Positions 15,590-22,672 of a stretch of DNA of 39,447 nucleotides are shown piece by piece. Source of the DNA: an uncultured Hyphomicrobiales bacterium (lineage in GTDB: Bacteria > Pseudomonadota > Alphaproteobacteria > Rhizobiales > Beijerinckiaceae); assembly GCA_903932535.1 (NCBI GenBank), contig CAIZGR010000589.1:1-39447 (forward strand). Reading direction: 5' to 3'. A model generated the notes under the pieces. That model made no database searches. It saw only the letters and a program-made list of their open reading frames with translations, and was not told the DNA's origin. The number at the start of each line of letters is the position of its first letter. The first letter of the stretch is position 1. Position numbers and translations under genes: made by a program.

Positions 15590-15877
15590 GTGAAAAACGA
15601 GAAATATCGGATCGTGTACGAATTTGACGGCAAGTCCTTGACCATTGGCGGCGGCGCTGAGGGCGAACCGGCGGTCATGCCGGCGATTGTGATGGCGCAA
15701 ATCGCCGCCGAAGCGCTGAACGCGCTGCTGACGTCGGCGAAACCGGATTGCCATTGCCAAACCTGCGAGTTGTTCCGGCTAACTCGCGACCAACTGCGGG
15801 CCGGCACGGGAATGGTCAGAAAGTTTGGCGGAGAACCGTCCGTTCTGCGAGCCCAATCATTTAAGAGGGAGAAATAG
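15590..15877 (+). CDS. Small protein with CxC..C motif, unknown function
   Basis: A 95-aa protein starting at GTG 15590 with AGGGAGG 10 bases upstream. It has an N-terminal beta hairpin (YRIVYEFDGKSLTIGGG), a helix (VMPAIVMAQIAAEALNALL) and a DCHCQTCELF segment that could bind a metal. No family is recognised. The ribosome-site region is nearly duplicated before the next gene at 15882 (GGGAG-N-AATAGGGCG), suggesting a local duplication of translation signals. Confidence 0.55.
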   Translation: MKNEKYRIVYEFDGKSLTIGGGAEGEPAVMPAIVMAQIAAEALNALLTSAKPDCHCQTCELFRLTRDQLRAGTGMVRKFGGEPSVLRAQSFKREK

Positions 15878-15881
15878 GGCG

Positions 15882-16106
15882 ATGGAAGCTGACGATGTCC
15901 TGTGGAACCAGGCGGCGGAGGATTGCGGGTGGACGCTGCCGGCGCGCGCGCCGTGGTGGGCGCGATTGCCGGTGATGCGGCATGTGCGCGTGATTATCGC
16001 CGCCTACCGGATCGAAACGCATTATCGGCGGTGGGCGAGCGTTGGCCTGTTGTCGAGCGGCTATGACGAATGGGTGCTGTACGCGATCTGGCGCGGGTGG
16101 TGCTGA
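15882..16106 (+). CDS. Small Trp-rich protein, unknown function
   Basis: A 74-aa protein from the ATG at 15882. It is rich in Trp, Arg and Tyr (DCGWTLPARAPWWARLPVM, HYRRWASVGLL, EWVLYAIWRGWC). The middle segment VRVIIAAYRIETHYRRW may be an amphipathic helix. No signal peptide and no recognised family. It continues the early rightward operon. Confidence 0.5.
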   Translation: MEADDVLWNQAAEDCGWTLPARAPWWARLPVMRHVRVIIAAYRIETHYRRWASVGLLSSGYDEWVLYAIWRGWC

Positions 16107-16109
16107 GCT

Positions 16110-16292
16110 ATGGGCTACGATCCTCTCGACCCGACCGGGCTCGGCCGCGCGTATATCGGCGCTGTCGTCGGGCTGACCGTGCTGAACCTCGTGACGCTCG
16201 CGGCGATCGTCGCCAGCGTCGAAAAGCTGCCGCTGCCTGATCCCTCGCCGCCGCCTGCGCCGCGTCGCGGCGGGCGGTATTGCATGACGTGA
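16110..16292 (+). CDS. Small single-pass membrane protein
   Basis: A 60-aa protein starting 3 bases after the previous stop. One membrane segment at about residues 14-37 (AYIGAVVGLTVLNLVTLAAI) is followed by a proline-rich basic tail (LPDPSPPPAPRRGGRY). Function unknown; small membrane proteins in phage early operons can act in exclusion or host takeover, but nothing here shows that. Confidence 0.5.
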   Translation: MGYDPLDPTGLGRAYIGAVVGLTVLNLVTLAAIVASVEKLPLPDPSPPPAPRRGGRYCMT

Positions 16293-16327
16293 GGGGCGTC
16301 TCGACTCCGCTGTAAAGCCGTGAAACG

Positions 16328-16594
16328 ATGTTGGCCTGCCCGGGGGCCGACGTGGAATTGCTCAAAGGTTCGATCGCGGCCGTCATGGCGCTGATTTGGG
16401 TTTTCGCCGGGCCGGTGACTTACGTCCTGCTGATCCTCGAGACCTGGCGCTCGACGGCGTCGCCGGTTGTGAAAATCATTATCAGCGTCACGCTTGACCC
16501 TGTGCTTTCCGCATTCTGGCCGGTGACCTGGGGCTATTGGATTTGGGAATGGTCGCGCGGCGAATGGTCACCGATTAGCCTGTTTGCGGGCTAA
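16328..16594 (+). CDS. Small membrane protein, unknown function
   Basis: An 88-aa protein; the start may be ATG 16328 or GTG 16352. A membrane segment lies at about 14-38 (GSIAAVMALIWVFAGPVTYV) and a second hydrophobic, Trp-rich stretch at about 48-76 (VVKIIISVTLDP, FWPVTWGYWIWEW). It is the last gene of the rightward early operon and converges with the reverse-strand gene at 16591, their stop codons overlapping on opposite strands. No terminator is visible between them. Confidence 0.5.
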   Translation: MLACPGADVELLKGSIAAVMALIWVFAGPVTYVLLILETWRSTASPVVKIIISVTLDPVLSAFWPVTWGYWIWEWSRGEWSPISLFAG

Positions 16595-16848
16595 TCCTCG
16601 CGGCCGCCGGTCGGCGTCAAGTAATCGCGCCATTCGGCTGGGCGCCATCCCTCAAGCATGGCGCGCACGGCGAGGCTGGCGGGGCCGCTGATCGGGCTTT
16701 TGCCGCGTTCCCAGTCGCGCACGGTCGCGCCGACGTCGCGGCCCTGCAACCCCAGCACACGGCCAAGCTCCGCCATGCGCAAAGGCCGGCCTAGCGCCCA
16801 CAGGTCGCCTAGCCGGCCGCGCGCGTCACGCAGGTCTTCGCCGGTCAT
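16591..16848 (-). CDS. XRE-like HTH protein
   Basis: An 85-aa protein from the ATG at 16848 overlapping the previous stop. It has the pattern of small phage XRE-type regulators: MTGEDLRDARGRLGDLW, then PLRMAELGRVLGLQGRDVGATVRDWERGK, where the second helix and the WERGK end are the usual helix-turn-helix signature. It is the last gene behind ardC and probably autoregulates the unit or another promoter (inference). Longer upstream extension is shadow of the neighbouring gene. Confidence 0.65.
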   Translation of the reverse strand: MTGEDLRDARGRLGDLWALGRPLRMAELGRVLGLQGRDVGATVRDWERGKSPISGPASLAVRAMLEGWRPAEWRDYLTPTGGRED

Positions 16849-17123
16849 CTGAACAATTCCATCTGGCGGGGCTCCTCGCGCCAAAGCCGGCCGGGGCCGT
16901 CTATGACGTTCTCGATTTTCGCGCGGCGCGTGGTGCAAAGCAACGTCGCGCGGCGGTCGGCTTCGTCCAGCGTTACGAAGTCCTGCGGCGGGCCGATCCT
17001 GCGGCCGCTGGGGCGGCTTTGAACGGTCATGCGAAACAAGGGGCCGGGAAGCTCCATGATGGTGACGTAGAGCGTCCGGTCGCGGTTCGTGTAGGCGGCG
17101 AAAAGCGGGTCTTGCGGTTGCAT
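16845..17123 (-). CDS. Small protein in ardC operon, unknown function
   Basis: A 92-aa protein, ATG 17123, with AGGAG 8-9 bases upstream on its strand. It begins MQPQDPLFAAYTNRDRTLYVTI and has a beta-rich middle and a helix DEADRRATLLCTTRRAKIENVI. No known domain. It lies between ardC and an HTH gene, so it may be an accessory counter-defence protein. Confidence 0.55.
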   Translation of the reverse strand: MQPQDPLFAAYTNRDRTLYVTIMELPGPLFRMTVQSRPSGRRIGPPQDFVTLDEADRRATLLCTTRRAKIENVIDGPGRLWREEPRQMELFR

Positions 17124-17143
17124 CGGGTCGGCTCCTGGAACGG

Positions 17144-17168
17144 CGGCCGCGCGGGTTGCGCGCGGCCG
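17144..17168. other. GC-rich hairpin between ardC and its downstream gene
   Basis: A perfect 9-bp inverted repeat, CGGCCGCGC (17144-17152) and GCGCGGCCG (17160-17168), with a 7-base loop. No T-tract follows on either strand, so it is not a classical terminator. It could stabilise the ardC mRNA end or lower read-through. Confidence 0.5.
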
Positions 17169-17174
17169 GGGCGG

Positions 17175-18194
17175 TTAGATCAGCGCCAGCTGCTTGTGGG
17201 CGTCGCCGAACAGGGGCAGGGTCGACGTGTCGAAATCCTGTGCCTTGCGCGCCAGGCGCGGGCGCTGGCGGGCGGCCATCAGCGCGGCGATGGGCGCGGC
17301 GATCGGCGTCTCGATGGCGGCGGCGGCGGGCGCGCCGGCAGGCTCGGCGATCGCCAGGCCGCGCATGAATTCGACGGCGCGGCTGGCGTTCGAGGCGGCC
17401 GAAACGAACAGCTTGGGGTGAAGCTCGAGCGCGCGCGTCCAGCTTTCGATATAGGCGGCCGATTGCTCGAGCTGGTCGTTATCGTAGCCGAATTCGGCGC
17501 AAAGGAACGCCGCGCCCAGCTCGGCGACAAGCTCTTCGAACGCATATTCGCGATCGCCAAAGCTCTTGCCCTTGGTGCGGTCCAGGCGGTGCGGCGCGCC
17601 CGTCCAATGCGTCAGCTCGTGAAACGCGGTCGAATAATAGGCGCTGGCGGTTTCGAACGTGGCGAACGGGGGCAGGTTCACGACGTCGGTCGACGGGCGA
17701 TAATAGGCGCGGCCCTCGCCATGCGTGAGGCTCGCGCCGGTCGCCGCGATGAATTCTTCGGCCAGCTCGTCGCGTTGTTCGTCGGCGACGATCGCCGGCG
17801 CGGCCGCGTCCAGGTTGACGCCCTCGAGCTGGGCGACGTTGAACACCGAATACGCCTTCAAGTAGGGAATGCGCACGGGCTCGCCGGTCTTTTCGTCGGC
17901 GCGCTCGAGCGTCGAAACGAAGACGACGGTCGTTCCGCGCTCGCCCTTGCGCACGGCGCCGCCCAGCTCGAGCGCCTGCTTGAAGGTCATCCAGCGGTTG
18001 TCGGTATAGCCGCGCTCGTCGGCCGTCAGCCAAAGCAGGGGCACGTTGACGCCGCTGTAGGCGCGATCGGTGGCGCCGTTGCGGGGCATCTGTCCCGCGC
18101 CCTTGGTCGACCATGGCTTGCGCCAGGGGACGACGCCGCGCCGCAGCGCTTCCAAGATGCGGGCGGTGATTTCGCTGTGAAGGTCTCTGGCCAT
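17175..18194 (-). CDS. ardC: ArdC-type antirestriction protein
   Basis: A 339-aa protein with the two-domain ArdC layout. Residues about 3-125 are the N-terminal ssDNA-binding domain (ITARILEALRRGVVPWRKPW, NVPLLWLTADERGY, RWMTFKQALELGGAVRKGERGT). Residues about 140-290 are a zincin-like metallopeptidase domain with HELTH (His192, Glu193, His196) and a downstream EELVAELGAAFL glutamate that can be the third ligand. ArdC proteins protect incoming DNA from restriction enzymes. The last about 60 residues are Ala/Pro-rich. The ATG at 18194 has GGAG 8 bases upstream. It is transcribed opposite to both neighbouring modules from its own promoter, so it is probably expressed early or in the prophage. 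Confidence 0.9.
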   Translation of the reverse strand: MARDLHSEITARILEALRRGVVPWRKPWSTKGAGQMPRNGATDRAYSGVNVPLLWLTADERGYTDNRWMTFKQALELGGAVRKGERGTTVVFVSTLERADEKTGEPVRIPYLKAYSVFNVAQLEGVNLDAAAPAIVADEQRDELAEEFIAATGASLTHGEGRAYYRPSTDVVNLPPFATFETASAYYSTAFHELTHWTGAPHRLDRTKGKSFGDREYAFEELVAELGAAFLCAEFGYDNDQLEQSAAYIESWTRALELHPKLFVSAASNASRAVEFMRGLAIAEPAGAPAAAAIETPIAAPIAALMAARQRPRLARKAQDFDTSTLPLFGDAHKQLALI

Positions 18195-18238
18195 GATTGC
18201 GTCTCCGTAGAGTGGGGCGCCGCCCCGTTGACGTAATC

Positions 18239-18268
18239 AAGATAGAATACGGGTTAAACCTGTGTCAA
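18239..18268 (-). promoter_or_regulatory. Promoter for the ardC operon
   Basis: On the - strand TTGACA (18263-18268) is followed after 18 bases by TATCTT (18239-18244), about 45 bases upstream of the ArdC ATG. Both boxes fit a sigma-70-type promoter, and the region is AT-rich relative to its surroundings. A short GGGGCG/GCCCC repeat lies between the -10 box and the start codon. Confidence 0.65.
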
Positions 18269-18498
18269 TAGGGTTTTGAAAATTATTTTGCGCATCGGGT
18301 AATCATTTGAAATCATGTGCGATTGGTCGCGTTTGGGCGCGATTGCGCATTGGCTCGGCGACCCTGCGACCCTTGGCGGCCGGCGTCACCTGTCGCGGCC
18401 TGGGAACAGCCGGGAAGCGCGGGGCGGTACGCTGGCGCGGTCCCCGACCCTGTTCGGCGGCGAAGCAGATGACGCGCGTCGGGCGCGGGTCTGGGGAC
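18269..18498. other. Non-coding stretch between ardC promoter and iterons
   Basis: No convincing gene is seen here on either strand; open frames crossing it have no ribosome site and unlikely composition. It begins AT-rich (18269-18320) and becomes GC-rich, with two GCGATTG words near 18320 and 18340. Together with 18499-18832 it forms the only gene-free stretch longer than 300 bases in the genome. Confidence 0.55.
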
Positions 18499-18770
18499 AC
18501 GTTGCAACACCTGCAACGGCGCGGATTATCAACCGTTGCAAGTGTAACTTGTTGATAGTGCGAGGTAAAAGACGCCTCGCAACGCTTGCAACACTTGCAA
18601 CGGTCCCGCGCGCGTATGGAGAAGCTGAAAAAATGAAATGCGCGATTTATGAGAAGGCGCTTCGCGCGCGCGCGCGAGCGTTGCAAGTGTTGCAAGTGTT
18701 GCAACTTCCATTTTATATAGATATATCAATAGGTAATCGTTGCAACGGTCTTGCAACGGCTGCAACGGTC
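18499..18770. repeat. TTGCAA iteron cluster with AT-rich core (origin or packaging-site candidate)
   Basis: At least a dozen copies of a 9-bp unit (CTTGCAACG/A or its reverse complement) occur here. They include tandem 9-bp repeats at 18576-18602 in one orientation and three tandem TTGCAAGTG/TTGCAACTT units at 18681-18707 in the opposite orientation. Single copies lie at 18501, 18511 and 18534, and three more at 18740, 18751 and 18760. The two tandem arrays face each other across about 80 bp. An AT-rich stretch (about 18708-18736, containing TTTTATATAGATATATC) adjoins the right array. Iterons plus an AT-rich element are the usual parts of a replication origin; position just before the small terminase gene also allows a pac site. 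Confidence 0.75.
18699..18727 (+). promoter_or_regulatory. Possible late promoter inside the iterons
   Basis: TTGCAA (18699-18704) and TATATC (18722-18727) are 17 bases apart and point toward the terminase and virion genes beginning at 18833. The match to a sigma-70 promoter is moderate. The overlap of the -35 position with an iteron would place it under control of whatever binds the repeats. Confidence 0.3.
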
Positions 18771-18832
18771 GATGGCGCGCCGTTTTGGGCTTGCTCGGCG
18801 CTCGACGTAAAAAACCTCGCGATAGGCTGGGC

Positions 18833-19375
18833 ATGACGGGCGGGCCGATCCGCGAGGCCGTGAAAGGGGCGGCGGCGAGCATTGCGCGCGAGGGCGGCGA
18901 GCAAGCGGCGCTGTTTGACTTGCCGGTCGCGTCCGATCCGAGCGGCGAAATCGCGGCCGCCCAGGCGCGCGGGTTCAAGGGGGGGCGGCCCAAGGGCGCG
19001 CAAAACCTTTCGACGCGCCAGCTGCGCGAATTCCTGCTGGCCAAGTGGGGCGGGCGGACGCCGCAAGAGCGCCTGGCGCAATGGGCCTCGCTGGGGCCGG
19101 AAGGGCTCGCGCGGGCGCTGCATATCGACCTGGTCGACGCGTTCGACCGCTGGGTCTCGCTCGAGCGCTACCTGGGCGAGTTCTTCGCGGCGAAGATGGT
19201 TCCGGTCGACGCAGACGGGAAGCCGGCGCCGGCTATCGTGGTGTCGATCGGCGGACAGACGGGCCATGTCATGTCGTCCGGCGAGGTCGCAGCGCCCTGG
19301 ATGTACGTTGAGCAAGATCAACGGGTTATCGAAGGCGACGCGGCGCAGTCGAAAGAGCCGGAGCCGGAAACGTGA
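18833..19375 (+). CDS. Small terminase subunit candidate
   Basis: A 180-aa protein, start ATG 18833; the frame is open upstream through iterons but that is not coding. Residues about 40-70 contain a basic DNA-binding-like segment (AAAQARGFKGGRPKGAQNLST), followed by helices (QLREFLLAKWGGRTPQERLAQWA, VDAFDRWVSLERYLGEFFAAKM) fit for oligomerisation. The C-terminal 25 residues are acidic. The call depends mainly on its place two genes before TerL and directly after a repeat region it could recognise. A stand-alone regulator is the alternative. Confidence 0.55.
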   Translation: MTGGPIREAVKGAAASIAREGGEQAALFDLPVASDPSGEIAAAQARGFKGGRPKGAQNLSTRQLREFLLAKWGGRTPQERLAQWASLGPEGLARALHIDLVDAFDRWVSLERYLGEFFAAKMVPVDADGKPAPAIVVSIGGQTGHVMSSGEVAAPWMYVEQDQRVIEGDAAQSKEPEPET

Positions 19376-19890
19376 CAAAACGCCCACGAAATCAAAAGGA
19401 TAAGCATTCCCTGCGCCCAGTCGAGCCGACTGGTGCGCGCGTACGTCCGCCGCGCGCGCGCGCGACCCATCCCCCCCGGTCGAGCCGGGCTCCCACCCAC
19501 CAAACCCGGCCGCCCGGCGCCGCCTCGGGGCTTCGTGAGATTGTCCCACCTGTGGGACCGACCCCCGACGCGGAACCGAAAATCGACACCGGGGGAGGGG
19601 ACGCGGGCGCGGGGCGCGGGGCAGGGCCGCCTGAAAACGGGCGCTGGGTTCAGGGATTGCTCAGCGACCGTGAACGAACGCATGGCCGCTTCGCAGACAT
19701 GGCGGCTGTCACCAACGGCATCCGTAACTATCTTCGCCGTGGCGGGGCTTTTGCTTGGATGGGCTCCGCGCAGATTGTGGCGCTCGACGAGATCGCGATC
19801 AAGCTGGCGCGTATCGTTTGCGGCGACCCCTCGTATCCCGACCATTGGGACGACATCGCCGGCTATGCCCTCAAGGGTCGGGACGAATAG
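19372..19890 (+). CDS. DUF6378-like protein with disordered basic N-terminus
   Basis: A 172-aa protein from the GTG at 19372 that overlaps the previous stop. Residues 1-88 are low complexity, rich in Pro, Arg, Thr and Gly (RVRPPRARATHPPRSSRAPTH) and probably disordered. Residues about 93-170 match the small phage domain DUF6378: LLSDRERTHGRFADMAAVTN, then ALDEIAIKLARIVCGDP...PDHWDDIAGYALKG. The domain is widespread in phages and its function is not established. Its insertion between the two terminase genes is uncommon. The true start could be further inside, but no in-frame ATG is present before the domain. Confidence 0.65.
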   Translation: MTKRPRNQKDKHSLRPVEPTGARVRPPRARATHPPRSSRAPTHQTRPPGAASGLREIVPPVGPTPDAEPKIDTGGGDAGAGRGAGPPENGRWVQGLLSDRERTHGRFADMAAVTNGIRNYLRRGGAFAWMGSAQIVALDEIAIKLARIVCGDPSYPDHWDDIAGYALKGRDE

Positions 19891-21374
19891 TGACCGCCGT
19901 CTTCGGCTCCCTCGGCGAGCGGCTGGCGCGCACGCCGGACGGCGTCCGGTTCCTCGAAAGCGCCGGGCCGGTGTCCGACGCGTTCATCATGGCGACGGAG
20001 CCTGTCGTCGCGATCAACGGCCCCGTCGGTTCGGCGAAGACGACGGCGTCGATCAAGAAGCTCATCGTCGAGGCGACGCGCATCTGGCCGTGGGACAACG
20101 GGCGGCGCACCTATGTGCCCTACATTTACCGCGTCAAATACGATCTGCTCTGGAAAGCGACGATCCCCAGTTGGCAGAAGATTTTCCCTGAAGGCATGGG
20201 CGAATGGACGGGCTCGTCGCCGCGCTCGGCGCGCCATGTGCTCGACTGGGAGGACCAATACGGGCCGGTGCGGATGATCGCGCATTTCCAGGCGTTCGGC
20301 GAAAGCGCCGACCCCGAGGATTTGCGCGGCGTCGAGCCGACCGACGTCTATCTCAACGAAATCGACACCATGCCGGAAGCGCTGTTCACGGCGCTGTCGG
20401 GCCGCGTCGCGCGCACGCCAGGCCGGCAGACGCTGCGCCGCCCTGGCCGCGTCTTCGGCGACCTCAACGCCCCCGACGTCACCAACTGGACCTATCGCGA
20501 TTTTTGGGAGAGCCCGCCGTCGGGCTACAAGCTCTATCGCCAGCCAGGCGGCCTCGATCCCAACGCGGAAAACCCCAACGGGGCGGGGCGCGATTACTAC
20601 CTCGACATCATCGAGAAGAACTCGCAGAAGCCCTGGTACGTGCGGCGCATGGTCTACAACAAGCCGGGGTTCACGCGCGACGCCGACGTCGTCTATCCCG
20701 CCTATGACGACGATCGCCATCTGGCGCCAAAGCCGCTCGAATATCTGCCGGCGATCCCCGTCATTGTCGGCATCGACGGCGGCTCGACGCCGGCGGCGAT
20801 CTACATGCAGGAAACGCCGGCGGGCCAGCTGCGCGTGCTCGCCGAGATCGCGCTGGAAAGCTCGGGGCCGATCGCGCTCTCGCGCGCCATGCAGACGCTG
20901 GAGGCGCAGCGGTTTCGCAAGGCGGAATTTTACACCGTGTGCGATCCGGCGATGAACGCCGGCGCCGACACCGAGGAAGGCTCCGACCGCTCGCGGCTCG
21001 GCAAACTGCTGGGCCGCCCGGTGCATCTGGCGCGCACCAACGATCCCGACCGCCGCCACGAGCCGCTGGCCGACAAGATGCGCTTCACGCTCGACGACGG
21101 CTCGCCGGGGCTGCTGCTCGATCCCTCGTGCCGGCGGCTGCGGCGCGGCTGGTCGCAGACGTTCCAGTATCACCGCGTGCGCGGCACCAACGAACGTGGC
21201 CGTGTCGTCAAGAACCCAGACAGCCACCCCTGCGAAGCGGCGGAGTACGGCGCCATGGAGTGCGGGCAGGGCCACGCCCGGCTGCTCAGGGCCGAACGCG
21301 AGCGCGAGCGCGAGGCGCGCAACAAGCGCAGCCGTGAGGCGGGGCGCTACAATCCGATGGGGAGGCGGGCGTGA
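19890..21374 (+). CDS. terL: Terminase large subunit
   Basis: A 494-aa packaging motor with ATPase and nuclease domains. The start is a GTG overlapping the previous TAG by one base. Walker A is AINGPVGSAKTT (Lys50), the Walker B strand is DVYLNEID (about 152-159), and there is an adenine-binding-like segment early in the chain. The RNase H-type nuclease domain starts near residue 290 with VIVGIDGGSTPAAIY (Asp296), and continues with YTVCDPAMNAGAD (Asp352); a further Asp/His pair lies in KNPDSHPCEAAEY (about 450). The C-terminal tail is very basic and charged. It is followed by overlapping gp13-like and small genes. Confidence 0.9.
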   Translation: MTAVFGSLGERLARTPDGVRFLESAGPVSDAFIMATEPVVAINGPVGSAKTTASIKKLIVEATRIWPWDNGRRTYVPYIYRVKYDLLWKATIPSWQKIFPEGMGEWTGSSPRSARHVLDWEDQYGPVRMIAHFQAFGESADPEDLRGVEPTDVYLNEIDTMPEALFTALSGRVARTPGRQTLRRPGRVFGDLNAPDVTNWTYRDFWESPPSGYKLYRQPGGLDPNAENPNGAGRDYYLDIIEKNSQKPWYVRRMVYNKPGFTRDADVVYPAYDDDRHLAPKPLEYLPAIPVIVGIDGGSTPAAIYMQETPAGQLRVLAEIALESSGPIALSRAMQTLEAQRFRKAEFYTVCDPAMNAGADTEEGSDRSRLGKLLGRPVHLARTNDPDRRHEPLADKMRFTLDDGSPGLLLDPSCRRLRRGWSQTFQYHRVRGTNERGRVVKNPDSHPCEAAEYGAMECGQGHARLLRAEREREREARNKRSREAGRYNPMGRRA

Positions 21375-21859
21375 TCGTCCGGCAGGCGCAATTCAGCGAC
21401 ATCGCTAACGTCGTCTATTCGATGCGCACGGCCGACCGGCACGAAGTGATGGCGGCCCGGTTCGTCGAAGACGACGGCGAATTGGTGCGCGACCTGTGGG
21501 CGGGCGCGCAATTCTGTTTCGCGCTGCTGGCGCTGTGCCGGAACGACGGGTTTCCCGTCGCCATCATCGGCGGGCGGCTGCGCTGGCCGGGCGTCGCCTC
21601 GATCATCATGATCGCCACCGACGACTGGCCCAAGATCGCGCTGGCCGCGACGCGCTGGGTCAAGCGCGTGGCGATCCCCGACATCGTCGATCCCATCTGC
21701 CACCGCTCGCAATGCGAGGCCTGGGAAGACAACGCAGTTTCGCTGCGCTGGTTGCAAGCGCTGGGTTATCGCGTCGAGGGGCGGCTAGAGGGCTACGGGA
21801 AAAACCGGGAAGCCTTCCTGCAATATGCTCGGCTGCGTCGGGAAGGTCACGAGTCCTGA
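21371..21859 (+). CDS. GNAT-fold gp13-like protein (DUF2833 type)
   Basis: A 162-aa protein from a GTG overlapping the TerL stop. It starts MIVRQAQFSDIANVVYSMRTADRHE, the style of GNAT-fold proteins, and ends with a GNAT-like NAVSLRWLQALGYRVEGRLEGYGKN strand-helix-strand. Phage proteins of this shape belong to the DUF2833 / T7 gp13 group of internal virion or assembly proteins. An acetyltransferase activity is possible but the acetyl-CoA loop is not obvious. Its position next to terminase is common in such phages. Confidence 0.65.
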   Translation: MIVRQAQFSDIANVVYSMRTADRHEVMAARFVEDDGELVRDLWAGAQFCFALLALCRNDGFPVAIIGGRLRWPGVASIIMIATDDWPKIALAATRWVKRVAIPDIVDPICHRSQCEAWEDNAVSLRWLQALGYRVEGRLEGYGKNREAFLQYARLRREGHES

Positions 21860-21940
21860 CGCACGCGTGTGCGGCCGGTGAAACACGTCGCCCCCCAGCC
21901 CCTGTGTTCGCCGGCCGCCGATCATCCGAGGAAACGACGC

Positions 21941-22189
21941 ATGTGCGTGGCGAAATGGTTCGGGGCCGGCGACAACGGCGCAGCAGCGCAGCAGCTTCAG
22001 ATCGCGCAGCAGCAGCAGGCGCAGGCGGCGGCGGCGATCGCCAATTCGAAGGGCGACACCGAGGCGTCGCGGCAGGCGGCGGAAGCCACCATGCGCAAGG
22101 CCAGCGTCGCCAACGGCTTCGCCTCGACGGTGCTGGGCGGCGGTGGCGGCACGTCCAATGTCGCGTTCAAAGCGTTGTTTGGTCAATAA
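21941..22189 (+). CDS. Small Gln/Ala-rich virion-type protein
   Basis: An 82-aa protein from the ATG at 21941, with GAGGAAA 6 bases upstream. It begins MCVAKWFGAGDNG, followed by a Gln/Ala-rich helix (AAAQQLQIAQQQQAQAAAA) and a Gly-rich segment near the C-terminus. The opening MCV and the composition resemble the gp14-like protein at 31426, so it may be a small internal or tail-associated protein. Function is not known. The 80 bases before it hold only a weak palindrome around 21859-21872. Confidence 0.55.
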   Translation: MCVAKWFGAGDNGAAAQQLQIAQQQQAQAAAAIANSKGDTEASRQAAEATMRKASVANGFASTVLGGGGGTSNVAFKALFGQ

Positions 22190-22203
22190 ACAGGGAGCCG
22201 AAA

Positions 22204-22437
22204 ATGAGCGATGAACGGGAATTTAGCTACGGCGAGAAGGCGGTTGGTCTCACGTTCAATCCGTCCAACGATCCGCTGGTCGACGCAATCAAGCGGGGCT
22301 TCGCGAGCCTGATCGACGAGATGAACTCCTTGCGATTGCGCGCCGGACACGGCGAGCAAAGCAGGCTGGCCAGCATCGCGATTACCGAAGCGCAGACGGC
22401 GCAAATGTGGGCCGTGAAGGCGGCGACCTGGCGCTGA
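22204..22437 (+). CDS. acb2: Acb2-type anti-CBASS protein (cyclic nucleotide sponge)
   Basis: A 77-aa protein from the ATG at 22204 with AGGGAG before it. The sequence shows the hallmark pattern of the Acb2/Tad1-hairpin family: YGEKAVGLTFNPS near the N-terminus (about 9-21), a central helix (VDAIKRGFASLIDEMNSLR), and the conserved C-terminal helix SIAITEAQTAQMWAVKAATW (57-76). Acb2 proteins form hexamers that bind and hide cyclic di- and trinucleotides, so CBASS effectors are not activated. Length matches the family. It lies between virion genes, a known location for Acb2, so it would be made with late proteins unless it has a separate promoter, which I do not see. Confidence 0.85.
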   Translation: MSDEREFSYGEKAVGLTFNPSNDPLVDAIKRGFASLIDEMNSLRLRAGHGEQSRLASIAITEAQTAQMWAVKAATWR

Positions 22438-22438
22438 C

Positions 22439-22672
22439 ATGACGTTGCTGCCGCTGGAAAGTTGCGCCAAACACGCTTCGCCGTCGCTCGATAGCGCGAC
22501 CGTCGAGCTGCACCTCAACAGCTTCGCCAGCGACCGCGCCCTCTTCGTCCACGCCGACCGCGTCCGCGCCGAACGTCTCGCCAAGCTCGGCGCCGGCTGG
22601 AACTGCTGGTTCAGCTACGACGGCGAGCGCCGGGTGATGATCCTCGAATTCGAGCCGGTGGCGAAACGCTGA
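22439..22672 (+). CDS. Small protein before portal, unknown function
   Basis: A 77-aa protein starting 1 base after the Acb2 stop and ending TGATG into the portal start. It has an N-terminal part with a cysteine (LESCAKHASPS) and an alpha/beta part ending in WNCWFSYDGERRVMILEFEPV, which looks like a three-stranded sheet. No family is recognised. Tight packing between acb2 and portal argues that it is expressed with them. Confidence 0.55.
   Translation: MTLLPLESCAKHASPSLDSATVELHLNSFASDRALFVHADRVRAERLAKLGAGWNCWFSYDGERRVMILEFEPVAKR

Noticed and set aside
18499..18770. CRISPR array
   Set aside because: Repeat units are about 9 bp, variably spaced and in both orientations, with no unique spacers of constant length and no cas genes.
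18303..18836. Open frames through the iterons with repeated LAT/LQV or HLQ peptides
   Set aside because: The peptide repeats are just the translation of the 9-bp DNA repeats; frames exist on both strands, with no ribosome site and no relation to known proteins.
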